From the NCBI RefSeq assembly GCF_017813395.1, contig NZ_JAGIZB010000001.1, positions 248,001-312,000 of the forward strand: a DNA stretch of 64,000 bases, in the 5' to 3' direction. The DNA comes from Pararoseomonas baculiformis. GTDB taxonomy: Bacteria; Pseudomonadota; Alphaproteobacteria; Acetobacterales; Acetobacteraceae. Made by a program: the position numbers and the translations under genes. Shown piece by piece: positions 18,631 to 27,152 of the stretch. Every line of letters begins with the position of its first letter. Positions within the stretch are counted from its first letter, which is position 1. Under the pieces are notes generated by a model. It made no database searches. It was not told the DNA's origin and saw nothing but the letters and a program-made list of their open reading frames with translations.

Positions 18631-19443
18631 ATGTCCGCTGAGGTTCTGCCGCCCGTCCTCCTGGTCGGCTGCGGCAAGATGGGTGGCGCGCTGCTCGCCG
18701 GCTGGCTGGAGCGCGGCCTCTCCCGCGCCGTGGTGGTGGAGCCCCACAGGCCCTCCACCGAGGCCTATGCCCACCGGGTGGAGGTGGTGCCGGACGCCCA
18801 GTCCATCCCCTCCGGCTTCGTGCCCGAGGCCGTGGTGCTCGCCACCAAGCCCCAGCAGGCCGAGGATGCCCTGCCCGCCTACCGCCCCTTCGCCCGCGGC
18901 GGCGCCCTGTTCCTCTCCATCATGGCCGGCAAGACCATCTCCGGGCTGGACGCCATGCTGGATGGCGCGGCCGTGGTCCGCGCCATGCCCAACACCCCCG
19001 CCGCCATCGGCCAGGGCTTCACCGTGGCCTGCGCCGGGCGCCGCGTCTCCTCCGCCCAGAAGGACCTGGCCGACCGCCTCCTCACCGCCACCGGGGAAGT
19101 GGACTGGGTGGAGGCCGAGAGCCTGATCGATCCCGTCACCGCCATTTCCGGTGGCGGCCCGGCCTATGTCTTCCTCCTCGCCGAACTGCTGGAGAGGGCG
19201 GGCATCGAGCAGGGCGTCCCGCCCGAACTCGCCCGCCGCATGGCCCGCGCCACCATCACCGGCTCCGGCGCCCTTCTTGGCCGCAGCGCCGAGGACGCGG
19301 CGGTGCTGCGGAAGAACGTCACCTCCCCCAAGGGCACCACGGAACAGGCCCTGGCCGTGCTGATGGGGGAAAGGGCCTGGCCGGACCTGGTTTCCCGCGC
19401 GATCGACGCGGCCACGAAGCGGTCGCGCGAGCTGGCGCAGTAG
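18631..19443 (+). CDS. proC: Pyrroline-5-carboxylate reductase
   Basis: A 270-residue enzyme that reduces pyrroline-5-carboxylate to proline with NAD(P)H. The Rossmann motif LLVGCGKMGGALLAGW is at the N-terminus; VRAMPNTPAAIGQGFTV and the family signature AISGGGPAYVFLLAELLERAG, RMARATITGSGALL and KNVTSPKGTTEQAL follow. The ATG at 18631 is used since earlier in-frame codons would overlap the YbjN gene and the hairpin. Downstream hairpins separate it from the MFS gene. Confidence 0.97.
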   Translation: MSAEVLPPVLLVGCGKMGGALLAGWLERGLSRAVVVEPHRPSTEAYAHRVEVVPDAQSIPSGFVPEAVVLATKPQQAEDALPAYRPFARGGALFLSIMAGKTISGLDAMLDGAAVVRAMPNTPAAIGQGFTVACAGRRVSSAQKDLADRLLTATGEVDWVEAESLIDPVTAISGGGPAYVFLLAELLERAGIEQGVPPELARRMARATITGSGALLGRSAEDAAVLRKNVTSPKGTTEQALAVLMGERAWPDLVSRAIDAATKRSRELAQ

Positions 19444-19457
19444 GGCTGCCGGCCACG

Positions 19458-19477
19458 GGGGAAGCGGCGCCTTCCCC
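19458..19477 (+). terminator. Hairpin after proC
   Basis: GGGGAAG and CTTCCCC pair around a 6-base loop, 15 bases beyond the proC stop. No U-tract, so only a probable terminator. Confidence 0.45.
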
Positions 19478-19554
19478 TGCGGGGCGGGATTCCGGCGCAA
19501 CCTCGCGAAGGCCCCCGTGCCGGCACCCCCATAGAAGTTGGCCCTGATGTTTCG

Positions 19555-19600
19555 GGCCGCACCGCAGCACCGGCGCCGCTTCTGCCGGCAGGGTGCGGCC
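19555..19600 (+). other. Long imperfect hairpin in the leader of the MFS gene
   Basis: The arms GGCCGCACC (19555-19563) and GGTGCGGCC (19592-19600) pair perfectly and enclose a second GC-rich complementary segment (CCGGC...GCCGG). The structure ends 23 bases before the MFS start codon, inside its 180-base upstream gap. It could be an attenuator or a processed leader; no known riboswitch motif was recognised. Confidence 0.35.
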
Positions 19601-19623
19601 TTGGCCGACAGGGGGCGTGGCGG

Positions 19624-20859
19624 ATGGAAAGCAGGCCGGAGTTCTTCGGGTGGCGCGTGGTCTGGGCGGCCTTCACCGTCGCGGCCTTTGGCTGGGGGGT
19701 TGGCTTCTACGGGCCTCCGGTGCTGCTGCAGGCGCTGCACGAGACGCGGGGCTGGCCAGTTCCGGTGATCTCGGCCGCCATCACCTGCCACTTCCTGCTG
19801 GGGGCGCTGGTGGTGGCGCGGCTTCCGGCCCTGCATGCGCGCTTCGGGCTGGCGGCGGTCACGCGGGCGGGCGGGGTCGCCTCGGCGCTCGGGGTGCTGG
19901 GCTGGGCCCTGGCCGCCGAGCCCTGGCAGCTTTTCGCCGCCACCCTGGTCAGCGGGGCGGGATGGGCAGCCACGGGGGCGGCGGCGATCAACGCCTTCGT
20001 GGCGCCCTGGTTCGTGCGCCGGCGCCCCGCGGCGCTCTCGGCGGCTTTCAACGGGGCCAGCATCGGCGGCGTGGTGTTCTCGCCGCTCTGGGTGGCGCTG
20101 ATCGCCCTGATGGGCCTGCCGGCCGCGGCGGCGCTGGTGGGGGCGGCAATGGCGCTTACCCTGTGGTGGCTCGCCGGGCGGGTCCTCGGCCGCAGCCCGG
20201 AGGGGATGGGGCAACAGCCCGATGGCGGCCCCGCCGAAAGCACCCCCGGCCTCACCGCCCGGCCCGTGCCGCCCGCCGCCCTGCCCCTGGCGAATCCCTG
20301 GCGGGAGCGGCGCTTCCTTACTCTCGCCGCGCTGATGTGCCTCGGGCTTGTCGCGCAGATCGGGCTCATCGCGCATCTCTTCTCCGTCCTCGTCCCCGTG
20401 CTGGGCGCGGAAGGAGCGGGGCTGGCCATGGGCATGGCCACGGCCTGCGCGGTGCTGGGCCGCACGCTGCTGGGGCGCATCCTCCGCCCCGGGGCGGATC
20501 GCCGCCTGGCAGCGGTGGGCAGCTATGGCGTTCAGGTGGCCGGGTCGCTGGTCGTGCTGCTGGCGGGGGGCGATGCGCCGGCCATGCTGGCGGGGATCGC
20601 GCTGTTCGGCCTGGGCATCGGCAACGCCACCTCCCTGCCGCCCCTGATCGCGCAGGTGGAGTTCCGCGCCGCGGATACGGGCCGCGTGGTGGCGCTGATC
20701 ACCGCCACCAGCCAGGCCGGCTATGCCTTCGCCCCCGCCCTGTTCGGGCTGCTCCGCGAGGTCGGGGGCGGGCCCGCCCTGTTCGTGGCGGCGGGCGCGA
20801 TCCAGCTGGCGGCCATCGGCGCGGCACTGGCAGGGCGGGCGGCGGCGGGGCGCAGTTGA
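19624..20859 (+). CDS. MFS transporter
   Basis: A 411-residue major facilitator protein with about 12 membrane spans in two halves joined by a Pro/Gly-rich cytoplasmic loop (residues about 195-225, RVLGRSPEGMGQQPDGGPAE). The first span is in FGWRVVWAAFTVAAFGWGVGFYGPPVLL, and the loop FVRRRPAALSAAFNGASIGG is typical of the monocarboxylate/oxalate-formate-like MFS group seen widely in this order. The substrate cannot be told. The TetR-like gene begins 31 bases after its stop, and co-transcription is likely. Confidence 0.85.
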   Translation: MESRPEFFGWRVVWAAFTVAAFGWGVGFYGPPVLLQALHETRGWPVPVISAAITCHFLLGALVVARLPALHARFGLAAVTRAGGVASALGVLGWALAAEPWQLFAATLVSGAGWAATGAAAINAFVAPWFVRRRPAALSAAFNGASIGGVVFSPLWVALIALMGLPAAAALVGAAMALTLWWLAGRVLGRSPEGMGQQPDGGPAESTPGLTARPVPPAALPLANPWRERRFLTLAALMCLGLVAQIGLIAHLFSVLVPVLGAEGAGLAMGMATACAVLGRTLLGRILRPGADRRLAAVGSYGVQVAGSLVVLLAGGDAPAMLAGIALFGLGIGNATSLPPLIAQVEFRAADTGRVVALITATSQAGYAFAPALFGLLREVGGGPALFVAAGAIQLAAIGAALAGRAAAGRS

Positions 20860-20890
20860 TCCATCCGCCGGATGGGCCATCTTGCAGGGG

Positions 20891-21652
20891 ATGAATACGC
20901 CTGACGCCCCCTCCCCGGCCCTGTTCGATGCCTTCTGGCGCGTGGTCGCGCGGCATGGCTGGCACGGCACCACCTTCGCCCGCATCGCGGAGGAGAGCGG
21001 GGAGAGCCTGGCCGATCTGCGCAGCCGCTACGCCACCCCGGTGGATCTGCTGCGCGCCTATCACCGCGCCGTGGACCAGGCGGTGCTGGAGGGGACCGTG
21101 CCGGGCCAGATGAGCTTCGGCACGGCGCGGGACCGAGTCTTCGACCTGTTGATGCGCCGCTTCGACGCGCTGGCCCCCCATCGCGAGGGCGTGCTGCGCC
21201 TTCAGCGGGACCTGATGCGGGACCCGATCTCCGCCCTGCTGCTCTCGCCCATGCTCATGGCCTCCATGGCCTGGACCCTGGAGGGCGCGGGCGTCTCCAC
21301 CGCCGGGTTCCAGGGCACGCTGCGCGTGCAGGGGCTGGTCGGGGTATGGCTTTCCGCCGCCCGCGCCTGGGAGGGCGACGAGAGCATCGATCTCGGGGCC
21401 ACCATGGCCGCGCTGGACCGTGCGCTGGACCGGGCCGAAAAGGTGGCCCGCACCCTGCGCCTCTCGGAGCACGAGATGCCACCCCAGGGCCCGGTGGAGG
21501 GTGGGGACGCCGTCCCGCCCGATATCGTGGACCCGCCGCTGGCCGATACCGGGATCATGGTGGCCTCGGCCGAGGCCGGGGAGGACGGAATGCCGCCCGG
21601 CTCCGGCCCGTCGGACCTCCCGGACAGCCCCGGCGATCTCCGCCCGGCCTAG
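20891..21652 (+). CDS. TetR-like transcriptional regulator (with acidic C-terminal tail)
   Basis: A 253-residue protein with an N-terminal TetR-type helix-turn-helix: FDAFWRVVARHGWHGTTFARIAEESGESLADLRSRYATPVDLLRAYHR. The middle is an all-alpha ligand domain (VFDLLMRRFDALAPHREGVLRLQRDLMRDP), and the last 60 residues are Pro/Gly/Asp-rich and probably disordered. The mid-domain also recalls COQ9-like proteins, which share the TetR fold, so DNA binding is likely but not certain. It stands between the MFS gene and a phasin gene 87 bases downstream, either of which may be its target. The ATG at 20891 is preferred to upstream frame extension. Confidence 0.78.
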   Translation: MNTPDAPSPALFDAFWRVVARHGWHGTTFARIAEESGESLADLRSRYATPVDLLRAYHRAVDQAVLEGTVPGQMSFGTARDRVFDLLMRRFDALAPHREGVLRLQRDLMRDPISALLLSPMLMASMAWTLEGAGVSTAGFQGTLRVQGLVGVWLSAARAWEGDESIDLGATMAALDRALDRAEKVARTLRLSEHEMPPQGPVEGGDAVPPDIVDPPLADTGIMVASAEAGEDGMPPGSGPSDLPDSPGDLRPA

Positions 21653-21739
21653 AGCACACGCGACTGACATCTGGCGATGCTTGCGGCGGCAGGGCGGGAA
21701 GGGCCAGGATGGCGCCGAATCCAGAACGGAGGAATGCCC

Positions 21740-22171
21740 ATGTCCGACCGCCTTACCTTCCCGCCGGAGATGGACCCGATGCGCCTCCTGTCCGAGATGC
21801 GAGTGCCCATGGTGGATGTTGAGGCGCTGGCCGCCGCGCAGCGCCGCAACCTGGAGGCCCTTTCCGCCGCCAACCGCGTGGCGCTGGAAGGCGCCCAGGC
21901 CGTTGCCCGCCGCCACATGGAAATCCTGCAGCAATCCATGTCGGAGATGACGGATGCCGTGCGCGGCACCTCCGCCAGCACGGACCCGCAGGACCGCGCC
22001 GCCAAGCAGGCCGAGATCGTGAAGGCCAGCTATGAGCGCGCGGTGACCAACATGAAGGAACTGGCCGACCTCATCCAGAAATCCAACGCCGAGGCGCTGA
22101 CGGTGCTGAACAAGCGCTTCTCCGAGGCAATGGACGAGGTGCGCGGGATGGTGGCCAAGAAGGAGGGCTGA
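21740..22171 (+). CDS. Phasin family protein
   Basis: A 143-residue amphipathic helical protein. Phasins coat polyhydroxyalkanoate granules and control their size. Family segments: VDVEALAAAQRRNLEALSAANRVALEGAQAVARRHMEILQQ and KQAEIVKASYERAVTNMKELADLIQKSNAEALTVLNKRF. No signal peptide. The ATG at 21740 lies seven bases after GGAGG; an in-frame ATG at 21734 is too close to that site. No PHA synthase gene is in the window. The product could act on PHA granules or another lipid surface. Confidence 0.92.
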   Translation: MSDRLTFPPEMDPMRLLSEMRVPMVDVEALAAAQRRNLEALSAANRVALEGAQAVARRHMEILQQSMSEMTDAVRGTSASTDPQDRAAKQAEIVKASYERAVTNMKELADLIQKSNAEALTVLNKRFSEAMDEVRGMVAKKEG

Positions 22172-22178
22172 GGCCCTC

Positions 22179-22367
22179 CTAGTCCTTCGGCCCTTCCTCC
22201 AGCCGCGCGCCGTCCAGCAGGGCGTCGCGCTTCGCCCGGGCGGCGGCGTCCTTCGCCTTCTCCGCCTTGGTGCGGCCATGGGCCGCGCGGTTCGCCGCCG
22301 CGCGGGCCCCGGCTTCCGCGCGGTCACGCGCCTTGCGGGCGCGGTTCAGGTTGACGATCTCGGCCAT
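22179..22367 (-). CDS. DUF4169 family small basic protein
   Basis: A 62-residue highly charged helical protein starting MAEIVNLNRARKARDRAEAG and including AHGRTKAEKAKDAAARAK, the conserved pattern of DUF4169, a family restricted to alphaproteobacteria. Function unknown; the Lys/Arg-rich helix suggests binding to nucleic acid or an acidic partner. The ATG at 22365-22367 is chosen because earlier in-frame starts would overlap the promoter region of the divergent hydrolase gene, 38 bases away. It converges on the phasin gene with a 7-base gap. Confidence 0.85.
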   Translation of the reverse strand: MAEIVNLNRARKARDRAEAGARAAANRAAHGRTKAEKAKDAAARAKRDALLDGARLEEGPKD

Positions 22368-22405
22368 CGGCCCAGGATAGCCCGGCGATTGCAGCGGAGC
22401 CATGC

Positions 22406-23068
22406 ATGAGGATCGAATTGACGGCGGCGGATGGCCACCGCCTGTCCGCCTGGCGCACCGGCCCCGCGGATGCCCGCCGCGCCCTGGTGGTGGTGCAGGA
22501 GATCTTCGGGGTGAACCCGCATATGCGCCGCCTGTCCGACCATCTCGGCAGCCTCGGCTGGGCCGTGATCACCCCCGCCCTTTTCGACCGCGCCGAGCGC
22601 GACGTGGAGCTGGGCTATGAGGCGGCCGACCGGGACCGTGGCCTCGCCCTGCGCGCCAAGGTGCCGGAAGCGGCGGTGATGCTGGACATCGAGGCCGCAG
22701 CGGCCGCCCTGCCCGCGGGCGCGGCGCGGGGCATCATCGGCTATTGCTGGGGCGGCACCATCGCCTGGTGGGGCGCCACCCGGTCCAGCAGCTTCGGCGC
22801 GGCCGTGGGTTATTATGGCGGCGGCATCGCCCCCACGCGGAACGAGGCGCCGAACTGCCCGGTGCAGCTGCATTTCGGGGAACAGGACAAGGGTATCCCG
22901 CTTTCCGATGTGGAGCTGGTGCGCGAGGCGCAACCGGATGTGGAGATCCATGTCTATCCCGGCGCCGGCCACGGCTTCGCCTGCGAGGACCGTTCGAGCT
23001 ACGATCCCACGGCCACCGCCCTGGCCGAGGAGCGGGCCCTGGCATTCCTGTCGTCCAGGCTGGGCTAG
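22406..23068 (+). CDS. Dienelactone hydrolase family protein
   Basis: A 220-residue alpha/beta hydrolase. The cysteine nucleophile elbow is GYCWGG (about residues 112-117), the acid is in HFGEQDKGIPLSD, and the catalytic histidine is in YPGAGHGFACEDR. VVVQEIFGVNPHMRRLSDHLG at the N-terminal side is typical of the family. Characterised members open dienelactones in chlorocatechol breakdown, but most chromosomal copies have unknown ester or lactone substrates. A small membrane protein gene follows after 12 bases. Confidence 0.92.
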   Translation: MRIELTAADGHRLSAWRTGPADARRALVVVQEIFGVNPHMRRLSDHLGSLGWAVITPALFDRAERDVELGYEAADRDRGLALRAKVPEAAVMLDIEAAAAALPAGAARGIIGYCWGGTIAWWGATRSSSFGAAVGYYGGGIAPTRNEAPNCPVQLHFGEQDKGIPLSDVELVREAQPDVEIHVYPGAGHGFACEDRSSYDPTATALAEERALAFLSSRLG

Positions 23069-23080
23069 AAGGAGCGAATC

Positions 23081-23272
23081 ATGGTCCTCAAGACCATCAT
23101 CGGCATTGTCATCTTCCTCGCCCTGCTGGCGGGCCTTCCCTATGTCTGGCCCAACGGCTTCTCCGAAACCCCGCTGCCCATGGTGGTCCTGCTGGCCATC
23201 GCGGCCGTGGTGGCCTTCCTCGTAGGCCGGAAGCGCCGCGCCCGCGGCTGGGGAACCAGCTCCAGCGCCTGA
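23081..23272 (+). CDS. Small two-span membrane protein, unknown function
   Basis: A 63-residue protein with two hydrophobic spans (residues about 3-22, LKTIIGIVIFLALLAGLPYV, and 33-48, PMVVLLAIAAVVAFLV) and a basic C-terminal tail GRKRRARGWGTSSSA that should lie in the cytoplasm. A good ribosome site (AGAAGGAG) precedes the ATG. It is probably co-transcribed with the dienelactone hydrolase. No known family assigned. Confidence 0.7.
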   Translation: MVLKTIIGIVIFLALLAGLPYVWPNGFSETPLPMVVLLAIAAVVAFLVGRKRRARGWGTSSSA

Positions 23273-23291
23273 GCAGGGCGCGGCCATGCAA

Positions 23292-23323
23292 AAGGGCGGC
23301 TTCCCGGCAGGGAAACCGCCCTT
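23292..23323. terminator. Bidirectional terminator between convergent genes
   Basis: A 14-bp stem (AAGGGCGGCTTCCC / GGGAAACCGCCCTT) with a 4-base loop. One pair is a mismatch on the plus-strand RNA but a G-U wobble on the minus strand, so it is stronger for mtnP, whose stop lies 17 bases away. Confidence 0.7.
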
Positions 23324-23339
23324 CGTGTTCTTGCGCGGC

Positions 23340-24227
23340 TCAGGCCGCGCGCAGCAGTCGCCCGGCCACCGCGTCCAGCTTCGCCACCAGCGCCGGGTCG
23401 CGCTTCTCGGGCGGGGTGACGATCGCCGCGTCCAGCGCCCGGTCGCAGCCTGAGGGGCATAGCCCGCGCGGCTTGCCCAGCATCGGCACCACGGCCCGCA
23501 CCAGGTCCTTCGCGCGGCCGGCATTCTCCAGCAGCACCTTCACCACCGCATCCACGGTCACGTGGTCATGGTCGGGGTGCCAGCAATCATAATCCGTCAC
23601 CATGGCGACGGTCGCGTAGCAAAGCTCCGCCTCGCGGGCGAGCTTGGCCTCGGGCATGTTCGTCATGCCGATCACGTCGCAGCCCCAGGCGCGGTACAGC
23701 TCGCTCTCCGCCTTGGTGCTGAACTGCGGGCCTTCCATGACGAGATAGGTGCCGCCCCGCCTGTGCTTCAGCCCGATGCCGCGCGCCGCCTCCTCCAGCG
23801 CGTCGCCCAGCCGGGGGCAGAGCGGATGCGCCATGGAGACATGCGCCACGCAGCCCGTCTCGAAGAAACTTTTCTTCCGGGCGAAGGTGCGGTCGATGAA
23901 CTGGTCCACGATGACGAAGGTGCCCGGGGGCAGGTCGCCATTGAGGCTGCCGACCGCCGAGAGGGAGAGAATCTCGGTGCAGCCCGCACGCTTCATCGCA
24001 TCGATATTGGCACGGTAGTTCAGCTCGCTCGGCGGAACCCGGTGGCCGCGGCCGTGGCGCGGCAGGAACACGCAGCGCACCCCGGCCAGTGTGCCAAAGA
24101 GGAGCTCGTCCGAGGGCTCGCCCCAGGGGCTCTCCACCCGTTCCCAGCGCCGGTCCTCTAGCCCCTCGATATCGTAGAGGCCGGACCCGCCGATCAGGCC
24201 GATGACGGGGGTGATCTGCTCGGACAT
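23340..24227 (-). CDS. mtnP: S-methyl-5'-thioadenosine phosphorylase
   Basis: A 295-residue class I purine phosphorylase that splits methylthioadenosine (a by-product of polyamine and other SAM-dependent synthesis) into adenine and methylthioribose 1-phosphate for methionine salvage. Motifs: GLIGGSGLYDIEGL, FLPRHGRGHRVPPSELNYRANI, EGPQFSTKAESELYR, IGMTNMPEAKLAREAELCYA and TDYDCWH (base-specific Asp). Two adjacent ATGs occur (24225-24230); the second lies six bases after GGAG and is used. No other salvage gene is next to it. It is divergent from the GAF-GGDEF-EAL gene. Confidence 0.95.
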   Translation of the reverse strand: MSEQITPVIGLIGGSGLYDIEGLEDRRWERVESPWGEPSDELLFGTLAGVRCVFLPRHGRGHRVPPSELNYRANIDAMKRAGCTEILSLSAVGSLNGDLPPGTFVIVDQFIDRTFARKKSFFETGCVAHVSMAHPLCPRLGDALEEAARGIGLKHRRGGTYLVMEGPQFSTKAESELYRAWGCDVIGMTNMPEAKLAREAELCYATVAMVTDYDCWHPDHDHVTVDAVVKVLLENAGRAKDLVRAVVPMLGKPRGLCPSGCDRALDAAIVTPPEKRDPALVAKLDAVAGRLLRAA

Positions 24228-24392
24228 CATGCGCTCCGCTCTCGGCCGGCGCCTTCCCCGGCCGGGCGGTGGATTAGCGGAGCGGCGGCGCGCGCACCAG
24301 GGCAGACGAAAATGGATCAACCGGCAGTTGCGCGAGGCAACCGCGAGTTGCACTCTGGGCCCATGCGATTCTGCTCACGGGGATAGACGGGG

Positions 24393-26216
24393 ATGACGCC
24401 GCTTCCACGGCCTGCGGACGAAGCCGAACGCCTGATCGATGTCACGGACATCGCCTCCTTCGACCGGGCGACCGAGGAGCTGCTCAACGCCTTCGTGCGC
24501 GTGGCCAGCGACCTTGTCGGCGTGCCCATCTCCGGCGTCTCCCTGGTGGGCGAGGAGGAGCAGTTCTTCAAGGCGATCAAGGGCCTGCAAGCCGGCTCCA
24601 CCCCGCGCGACAACGCCTTCTGCACCCACGCCATCATGAACCCGGACGAGGTGATGGTGGTGCCCGACCTGGCGGCGGACCCGCGCTTCCAGAACAACGA
24701 CCTCGTCACCCGCGACCCGAGCCTGCGCTTCTATGCCGGCGCCCCGCTGCGTGGCAGCCGGGGGCATGCCGTGGGCACGCTCTGCGTGATGGACCGGGTT
24801 CCGCGCGAACTCACCCCCACCATGGTGGAACGGTTGCAGGACCTGGCCCGCGGCGTCTCGGCCGCCCTCTCGCTGCGCCAGGCGATCCGGGAGGTGCACC
24901 GCGCCGCCCGGACCGACACGCTGACGGGCGTGTGCAACCGCAAGGGACTCGAGGAGATCCTGGCGGAGGCCGACCCGCAGCGCCTCGGCCTGCTGATGAT
25001 CGACCTCGACGGCTTCAAGCCGATCAACGACACCTATGGCCATGCGGGCGGGGACAGGGCGCTGGCAGAGGTGGCCCGGCGCCTGCGGGAAACGGTGCGC
25101 GCGAGGGACACCGTGGCCCGGCTGGGCGGCGACGAGTTCGTCGTTCTGCTGCGGGAGGTGGAGCGGCCGGAGGCCGGGCTTGGCCTTGCCAACCGGATCC
25201 ACTCGGCCCTGGCCGATACCTTCATCCTGAACGGCTCCGCCGTGCCGCTCCGGGCATCCATCGGCTTCGCGGCCACGCCCTGGCACGCTAGCGACATCTC
25301 CACCCTGATGGAGCGCGCGGATGCGGCGCTCTATACCGCCAAGCGCGCCGGGCGCGGCGTCACCCGCTCGGCCGATGCGTTCCAGGGCGGGGAGGCGGTG
25401 GGCCGCACCGCGCTGCAGGCCTGGCTGCGCGAGGCCTTCGCCCCGGGCGGCACGGTGCCCTTCCATCTTGTCTTCCAACCCATTGCCGATCTGAGGACGG
25501 GCAAGGTGCGCTCCGTGGAGGCGCTGTTGCGCTGGCGCACCGATAGCGGCCTTTCCCTTCGCCCGGCCGATGTGCTGCCGGTGATCGAGGGCATGGGCTA
25601 TTCCGGCGCGCTGGACCGCTGGGTGGTGGGCGAGGCCTGCCGGCTGATCGCGCTGGGCCACCCGCCCTACACCATCTCCGTCAACGCCTCGGCCACCAGC
25701 TTCGGGGTGCCGGGCTTCGATGCCCAGGTGGAGGCGATCCTGCGCGCCCATGGCATCGCCGGGGACCGGCTGATCATCGAGATGACCGAGGGCTCCCTGG
25801 CCGGGGACCCCGATGCGGCCCTGGCCAATATGCATGAGCTGGCGCGGATCGGCGTGCGTGTGGTGCTGGACGATTTCGGCGGCGGCCACGGCACCCTGGC
25901 CCGGCTGCGCGGCTACCCCTTCGACGCCATCAAGATCGACCGTTCCCTGGTGGCGGATTGCGCGCGGGACGCACAGGGAACCGCGCTGATGGAAGCAGTG
26001 GCCGACATGGCCCATGCCCTTTCCGTTCCGGCCGTGGCCGAGGGCGTGGAGAGTGCGGAACAGCTTGCCCTGTTGTCGCGCTGCGGCGTGGACCGGGCGC
26101 AGGGCTTCCTCGTTTCCCGCCCTGTGGCCTGGGAAAGGCTTGAGGAGGCGGCGGAAGGCGTTCCCGCGCGTATTCGCGCGGCGCTCGCCGAACAGCGGGC
26201 CAGCACCAGCCCCTGA
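24393..26216 (+). CDS. GAF-GGDEF-EAL cyclic di-GMP enzyme
   Basis: A 607-residue cytoplasmic protein. Residues about 20-160 form a GAF sensor (SLVGEEEQFFKAIKGL, FYAGAPLRG...GTLCVMD). Residues about 170-325 form a diguanylate cyclase with DTLTGVCNRKGLEEIL, IDLDGFKPINDTYGH and an intact active site RLGGDEF (about 242-248). Residues about 340-590 form an EAL phosphodiesterase with SVEALLRW, ISVNAS, IIEMTEGSL, LDDFGGGHG, IKIDRS, AEGVES and QGFLVSRP. The key metal and catalytic residues of both halves seem present, though DDFGGGHG departs from the usual DDFGTGYS. Net activity cannot be predicted. It has no membrane span and stands alone, with a strong terminator after it. Confidence 0.95.
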   Translation: MTPLPRPADEAERLIDVTDIASFDRATEELLNAFVRVASDLVGVPISGVSLVGEEEQFFKAIKGLQAGSTPRDNAFCTHAIMNPDEVMVVPDLAADPRFQNNDLVTRDPSLRFYAGAPLRGSRGHAVGTLCVMDRVPRELTPTMVERLQDLARGVSAALSLRQAIREVHRAARTDTLTGVCNRKGLEEILAEADPQRLGLLMIDLDGFKPINDTYGHAGGDRALAEVARRLRETVRARDTVARLGGDEFVVLLREVERPEAGLGLANRIHSALADTFILNGSAVPLRASIGFAATPWHASDISTLMERADAALYTAKRAGRGVTRSADAFQGGEAVGRTALQAWLREAFAPGGTVPFHLVFQPIADLRTGKVRSVEALLRWRTDSGLSLRPADVLPVIEGMGYSGALDRWVVGEACRLIALGHPPYTISVNASATSFGVPGFDAQVEAILRAHGIAGDRLIIEMTEGSLAGDPDAALANMHELARIGVRVVLDDFGGGHGTLARLRGYPFDAIKIDRSLVADCARDAQGTALMEAVADMAHALSVPAVAEGVESAEQLALLSRCGVDRAQGFLVSRPVAWERLEEAAEGVPARIRAALAEQRASTSP

Positions 26217-26261
26217 TCGGGCCGCGCCTACCCTCTCCCGCTACGGAATCCGCGAAAGAAG

Positions 26262-26299
26262 AAGGCCCCGCCCTGGGATCACCGGGGCGGGGCCTTTTT
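26262..26299 (+). terminator. Rho-independent terminator after the GGDEF-EAL gene
   Basis: A 12-bp perfect stem (AAGGCCCCGCCC / GGGCGGGGCCTT) followed by TTTTTC on the plus strand. The complementary A-run also allows partial use by petC coming from the other side. Confidence 0.85.
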
Positions 26300-26324
26300 C
26301 ATGGGGCTGGCGTCCTTCCGGCGA

Positions 26325-27152
26325 TCACTCGCCGTGGAGGTTGGACCAGATCTTGCGCTTCACCGCATAGACTAGGCCGCCCAGGATGGTCAGGAAGACG
26401 ATCATCCGCACACCCATGGCGCGGCGCTGCTCCAGCTCCGGCTCCGCCGCCCAGGCGAGGAAGCTGGCGATGTCGGTTGCCATCTGGTCCACCGTCGCGG
26501 TGGTGCCATCGGCATAGGTCACCTGCCCATCCGTGTTCAGCGGGGGCGCCATGGCGATCTGATGGCCCGGGAAGTACTTGTTGTAGTGCATCCCCTCCAT
26601 GACGGTGACGCCCGGGGGCGGCTCCTCATAGCCGACGAGCAGGGCATGCATGTAGTCGGCGCCGCCCTCGCGCGCCTTCACCATCACCGACAGGTCGGGC
26701 GGCAGCGCGCCATTATTGGCCGCGCGGGCGGCCGCGTCATTCGCGAAGGGGCGGCGGAAACGGTCCGAGGGGCGCGCGGGCCGCTCGAACATCTCGCCGT
26801 TGTCGTTCGGCCCGTCCTGCACCTGGAACTGCGACGAGATGGCCGCGACCTGCGACGGGGTGAGCCCGATGCCGGTCAGGTGGCGATAGGAGAGCTGCCG
26901 CAGCGAATGGCAGGCGGAGCAGACCTCCTTGTACACCTGGAAGCCGCGCTGGACGGAGGCGCGGTCAAAGGTGCCGAAGATCCCGTCGAAGGTGAACTTC
27001 GTGTCGGGGATCCGGATCACGTCATGGCCCGAGCCAGGGCCGCCTTCCGCCGCACGGGCGCCCGTGTCGAGGGCAGCCGGCGCCAGGGCGAGGGCAGCCG
27101 CGACAGCGGCCGCCTTCAGGGTCGGGATCAGGTTGAACATGGGGCGGCGCAT
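26325..27152 (-). CDS. petC: Cytochrome c1 of the bc1 complex
   Basis: A 275-residue cytochrome c1. A signal sequence ([36 protein letters not shown]) is followed by the heme c site VCSACHSL, a methionine ligand in HQIAMAPPL, and a C-terminal anchor [23 protein letters not shown]. It takes electrons from the Rieske protein and passes them to cytochrome c. The ATG at 27150-27152 shares one base with the petB stop (TGATG), so the long upstream open frame across petB is not used. It is the last gene of petABC. Confidence 0.96.
   Translation of the reverse strand: MRRPMFNLIPTLKAAAVAAALALAPAALDTGARAAEGGPGSGHDVIRIPDTKFTFDGIFGTFDRASVQRGFQVYKEVCSACHSLRQLSYRHLTGIGLTPSQVAAISSQFQVQDGPNDNGEMFERPARPSDRFRRPFANDAAARAANNGALPPDLSVMVKAREGGADYMHALLVGYEEPPPGVTVMEGMHYNKYFPGHQIAMAPPLNTDGQVTYADGTTATVDQMATDIASFLAWAAEPELEQRRAMGVRMIVFLTILGGLVYAVKRKIWSNLHGE

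Noticed and set aside
18214-20985. 923-codon minus-strand frame over YbjN, proC and the MFS gene
   Set aside because: Antisense to three genes with clear families; composition is that of a shadow.
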